A DNA stretch of 6,369 nucleotides from Actinomycetes bacterium (GTDB lineage Bacteria > Actinomycetota > Actinomycetes > Actinomycetales > Dermatophilaceae), in contig JAEWFB010000128.1 in assembly GCA_023389095.1 (NCBI GenBank), positions 1 through 6,369 on the forward strand, given 5' to 3'. Shown one piece after another: positions 5,027 through 6,369 of this stretch (position 1 is the stretch's first letter; each line of letters starts with the position of its first letter). The position numbers and the translations under genes were made by a program. The notes under the pieces were generated by a model. That model saw only the letters and a program-made list of their open reading frames with translations. It was not told where the DNA came from and did not search any database.

Positions 5027-6094
5027 ATGCCTCGACGACCGCGCCGCCCCACCGACCTCGGCCGGGTGGCCGCGATCCTCGCCGGCGAACGCGCCACGCC
5101 CGGGTGGGTGCCCGAGCCGCCGGGTCGGTCGGAGGGCACCGGCGTCGACGTCGAGGTCGTCGAGGTCGTCGAGGACGTCGAGGACGACGAGGACGTCGAG
5201 GACGACGAGGACGACGAGGACGAGGACCTTTCCCTCGGCGCTGCCGACGGCAGTCCCGGCGCCCGGGTGCGTGATCGCCTCGAGCGGGTCGGGCTGTCGG
5301 GCGTCGTCGACCTGCTCGGCGCGACGGACGGGTCGGAGGCCGACGAGCACACCCGTCGGCTCGACGCCGACCTGCGCCGGGCCCGCCGCCCGGGGCTGCT
5401 CACCGTGCCGGACGAGGTCCGGTCCGGTCGGCGCAGCGTGTCGACGACGGCCGTCGTGTCGTTGCTGGCCCTCGTCGTCGCCGTGGGGTGCGCCTTCGTC
5501 GTGCGGGTGCTGTGGGCCGAGCGGTCGGCGGCCGGCCCGGTGGACCTGCCCGCCCGCGGCGTGTCGGTCGTCGCGGCCTCCGGCACCCCGGCGCCGGTCT
5601 CGGCGTCTCCGTCCCCAGCGTCGTCCGGGGTCGGGGCGTCGGCCGGCGCGACGTCACTGGTCGTGCACGTCGTGGGGCAGGTCGCCCGGCCGGGTCTCGT
5701 GCGCCTGCCGTCCGGGGCGCGTGTCGCGGACGCGATCGAGGCCGCCGGCGGGGCTCGTCGCGGCGCGGACCTCTCGGCCCTCAACCTCGCGCGGCTCGTC
5801 GTCGACGGCGAGCAGGTGCACGTGCCCAAGCCGGGGGAGGTGGTGCCCGCAGCGGGCGGCGCTCCTCCCGGGGCCTCCGCCGGCGTCGGTGGCCCGGGAG
5901 GTGGCTCGGTCAGCCTCAACACCGCCGACCTGGCCGCGCTCGACAGCCTGCCCGGCGTCGGCCCGGTGCTCGCGCAGCGCATCCTCGACTGGCGTACTGA
6001 GCACGGCCGGTTCACGTCGGTCGACGAGCTCGGTGAGGTGAGCGGCATCGGCGACAAGCTCATGGCGCAGCTGCGCCCCAAGGTGACGCTGTGA
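5027..6094 (+). CDS. comEA: ComEA competence DNA-binding protein
   Basis: ComEA is the membrane-anchored receptor that binds double-stranded DNA outside the cytoplasmic membrane and hands it to ComEC during natural transformation. The 355 residues hold a long cytoplasmic N-terminal region (1-138) with an Asp/Glu tract (41-67), one membrane segment (about 139-161), a Ser/Pro/Ala linker (about 180-208), an SLBB domain (about 210-268, VVHVVGQVARPGLVRLPSGARV) and a C-terminal tandem helix-hairpin-helix DNA-binding domain (about 295-355). The HhH core is VSLNTADLAALDSLPGVGPV, then AQRILDWR, then VSGIGDKLMAQL. It is longer than Bacillus ComEA (about 205) because of the N-terminal extension, of a kind I recall from actinobacterial homologues. 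The ATG at 5027 sits 6 bases after a -10 element, so leaderless translation is likely. The stop overlaps the comEC start. Transformation itself also needs a pilus and other genes not visible here. Confidence 0.95.
   Translation: MPRRPRRPTDLGRVAAILAGERATPGWVPEPPGRSEGTGVDVEVVEVVEDVEDDEDVEDDEDDEDEDLSLGAADGSPGARVRDRLERVGLSGVVDLLGATDGSEADEHTRRLDADLRRARRPGLLTVPDEVRSGRRSVSTTAVVSLLALVVAVGCAFVVRVLWAERSAAGPVDLPARGVSVVAASGTPAPVSASPSPASSGVGASAGATSLVVHVVGQVARPGLVRLPSGARVADAIEAAGGARRGADLSALNLARLVVDGEQVHVPKPGEVVPAAGGAPPGASAGVGGPGGGSVSLNTADLAALDSLPGVGPVLAQRILDWRTEHGRFTSVDELGEVSGIGDKLMAQLRPKVTL
5147..5227 (+). repeat. GAC/GAG/GTC repeat encoding an acidic tract in ComEA
   Basis: Twenty-seven codons drawn only from GAC, GAG and GTC encode ComEA residues 41-67, of which 20 are Asp or Glu and 7 Val. 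The DNA is a near-perfect trinucleotide-type repeat and could change length by slippage without breaking the frame. Confidence 0.9.
6080..6085 (+). promoter_or_regulatory. Ribosome-binding site of comEC
   Basis: AAGGTG lies inside the last comEA codons, 5 bases before the GTG at 6091. Together with the GTGA overlap it supports this start and translational coupling. Confidence 0.55.
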
Positions 6095-6369
6095 GCGGCG
6101 GCGGCGCGAGAGGCACGGCGTCGCGGCACCGGGGGCCGCGGACGGCCGGGCTGCTCGACGTGCGACTGCTCGTCCCCGTCGTCGTCGCGTGGCCCGTCGT
6201 CGCGTTCTGGGGGCTCACCGCCTCGCAGCCGGCGGTGGCCGTCGCCGCTCTCCTCACCCTCCTCGCTGCGGTCGTGCTCGTCGTCGTGGTCCGGGGACCG
6301 ACGCTCGGGCGGGCCCGGCCGGCAGCCCGCCTCGCCGCGGCGACGTTCGCCGTCCTCACCCTCCTGCTC
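6091..6369 (+). CDS. comEC: ComEC DNA-uptake channel, N-terminal part (runs off window)
   Basis: From the GTG at 6091, which shares bases with the comEA stop (GTGA), the frame is open to the window end, giving 93 residues. A short Arg/Gly-rich cytoplasmic start leads into DVRLLVPVVVAWPVVAFWGL (TM1, about 25-44), then AVAVAALLTLLAAVVLVVVV (TM2, about 48-67), an Arg-rich cytoplasmic turn, and the start of TM3 (about 80 onward, AARLAAATFAVLTLLL). This pattern, placed directly after comEA, is the N-terminus of ComEC, the polytopic protein that carries single-stranded DNA across the membrane. The competence domain and the metallo-beta-lactamase-like domain would lie beyond the window. The identity rests largely on position, topology and the typical VRLLVP start, because no diagnostic catalytic motif is included. 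Confidence 0.85.
   Translation, partial: MSGGGARGTASRHRGPRTAGLLDVRLLVPVVVAWPVVAFWGLTASQPAVAVAALLTLLAAVVLVVVVRGPTLGRARPAARLAAATFAVLTLLL

Noticed and set aside
5014..6129. Minus-strand open frames opposite comEA, including a Ser-rich run
   Set aside because: The Ser/Thr run is only the antisense reading of the GAC/GAG/GTC repeat; ComEA domains on the plus strand are unambiguous.

Overview
The window is very GC-rich, with codon third positions almost all G or C. Its gene content fits a high-GC actinobacterium. A Micrococcales genus near Intrasporangiaceae/Dermatophilaceae is my guess from style alone. There are seven protein genes, two of them cut by the window ends. No RNA gene, CRISPR array, insertion sequence or attachment site is visible, and no gene-free stretch exceeds about 210 bases.

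Left block, minus strand (about 1-3823): a compact transporter operon read right to left. It holds an HlyD/MacA-type membrane-fusion adaptor, a MacB/LolD-class ABC ATPase, an FtsX/MacB-type permease and a small lipoprotein that runs off the left edge. Adaptor and ATPase are 4 bases apart, ATPase and permease overlap by 4 bases, and the lipoprotein starts 28 bases after the permease. The adaptor-ATPase-permease order is that of the Gram-positive YknXYZ exporter and of MacA-MacB. The substrate cannot be read from the sequence. The adaptor carries an unusual Gly/Ser insert and a Gly/Phe tail.

Middle, minus strand (3973-4815): purU, formyltetrahydrofolate deformylase, complete and with its catalytic residues intact. 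The 149 bases between it and the adaptor hold a perfect inverted repeat and a weak candidate promoter.

Right block, plus strand (5027-6369): comEA, followed by the start of comEC with a 4-base stop/start overlap. Together these encode the DNA receptor and the inner-membrane DNA channel of natural transformation. ComEA has a long cytoplasmic N-terminal region with a striking Asp/Glu tract encoded by a near-trinucleotide repeat.

Between purU and comEA lies a 211-base divergent control region. Both start codons sit 6 bases after a -10-like hexamer, the arrangement expected for leaderless transcripts. The region also holds two outward-facing copies of a 9-base CACGTG-centred motif and a short phased heptamer repeat.

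I see no convincing novel system. The most notable points are the four-gene exporter with its own lipoprotein, the symmetrical motif in the divergent region, and the low-complexity segments in the adaptor and in ComEA.
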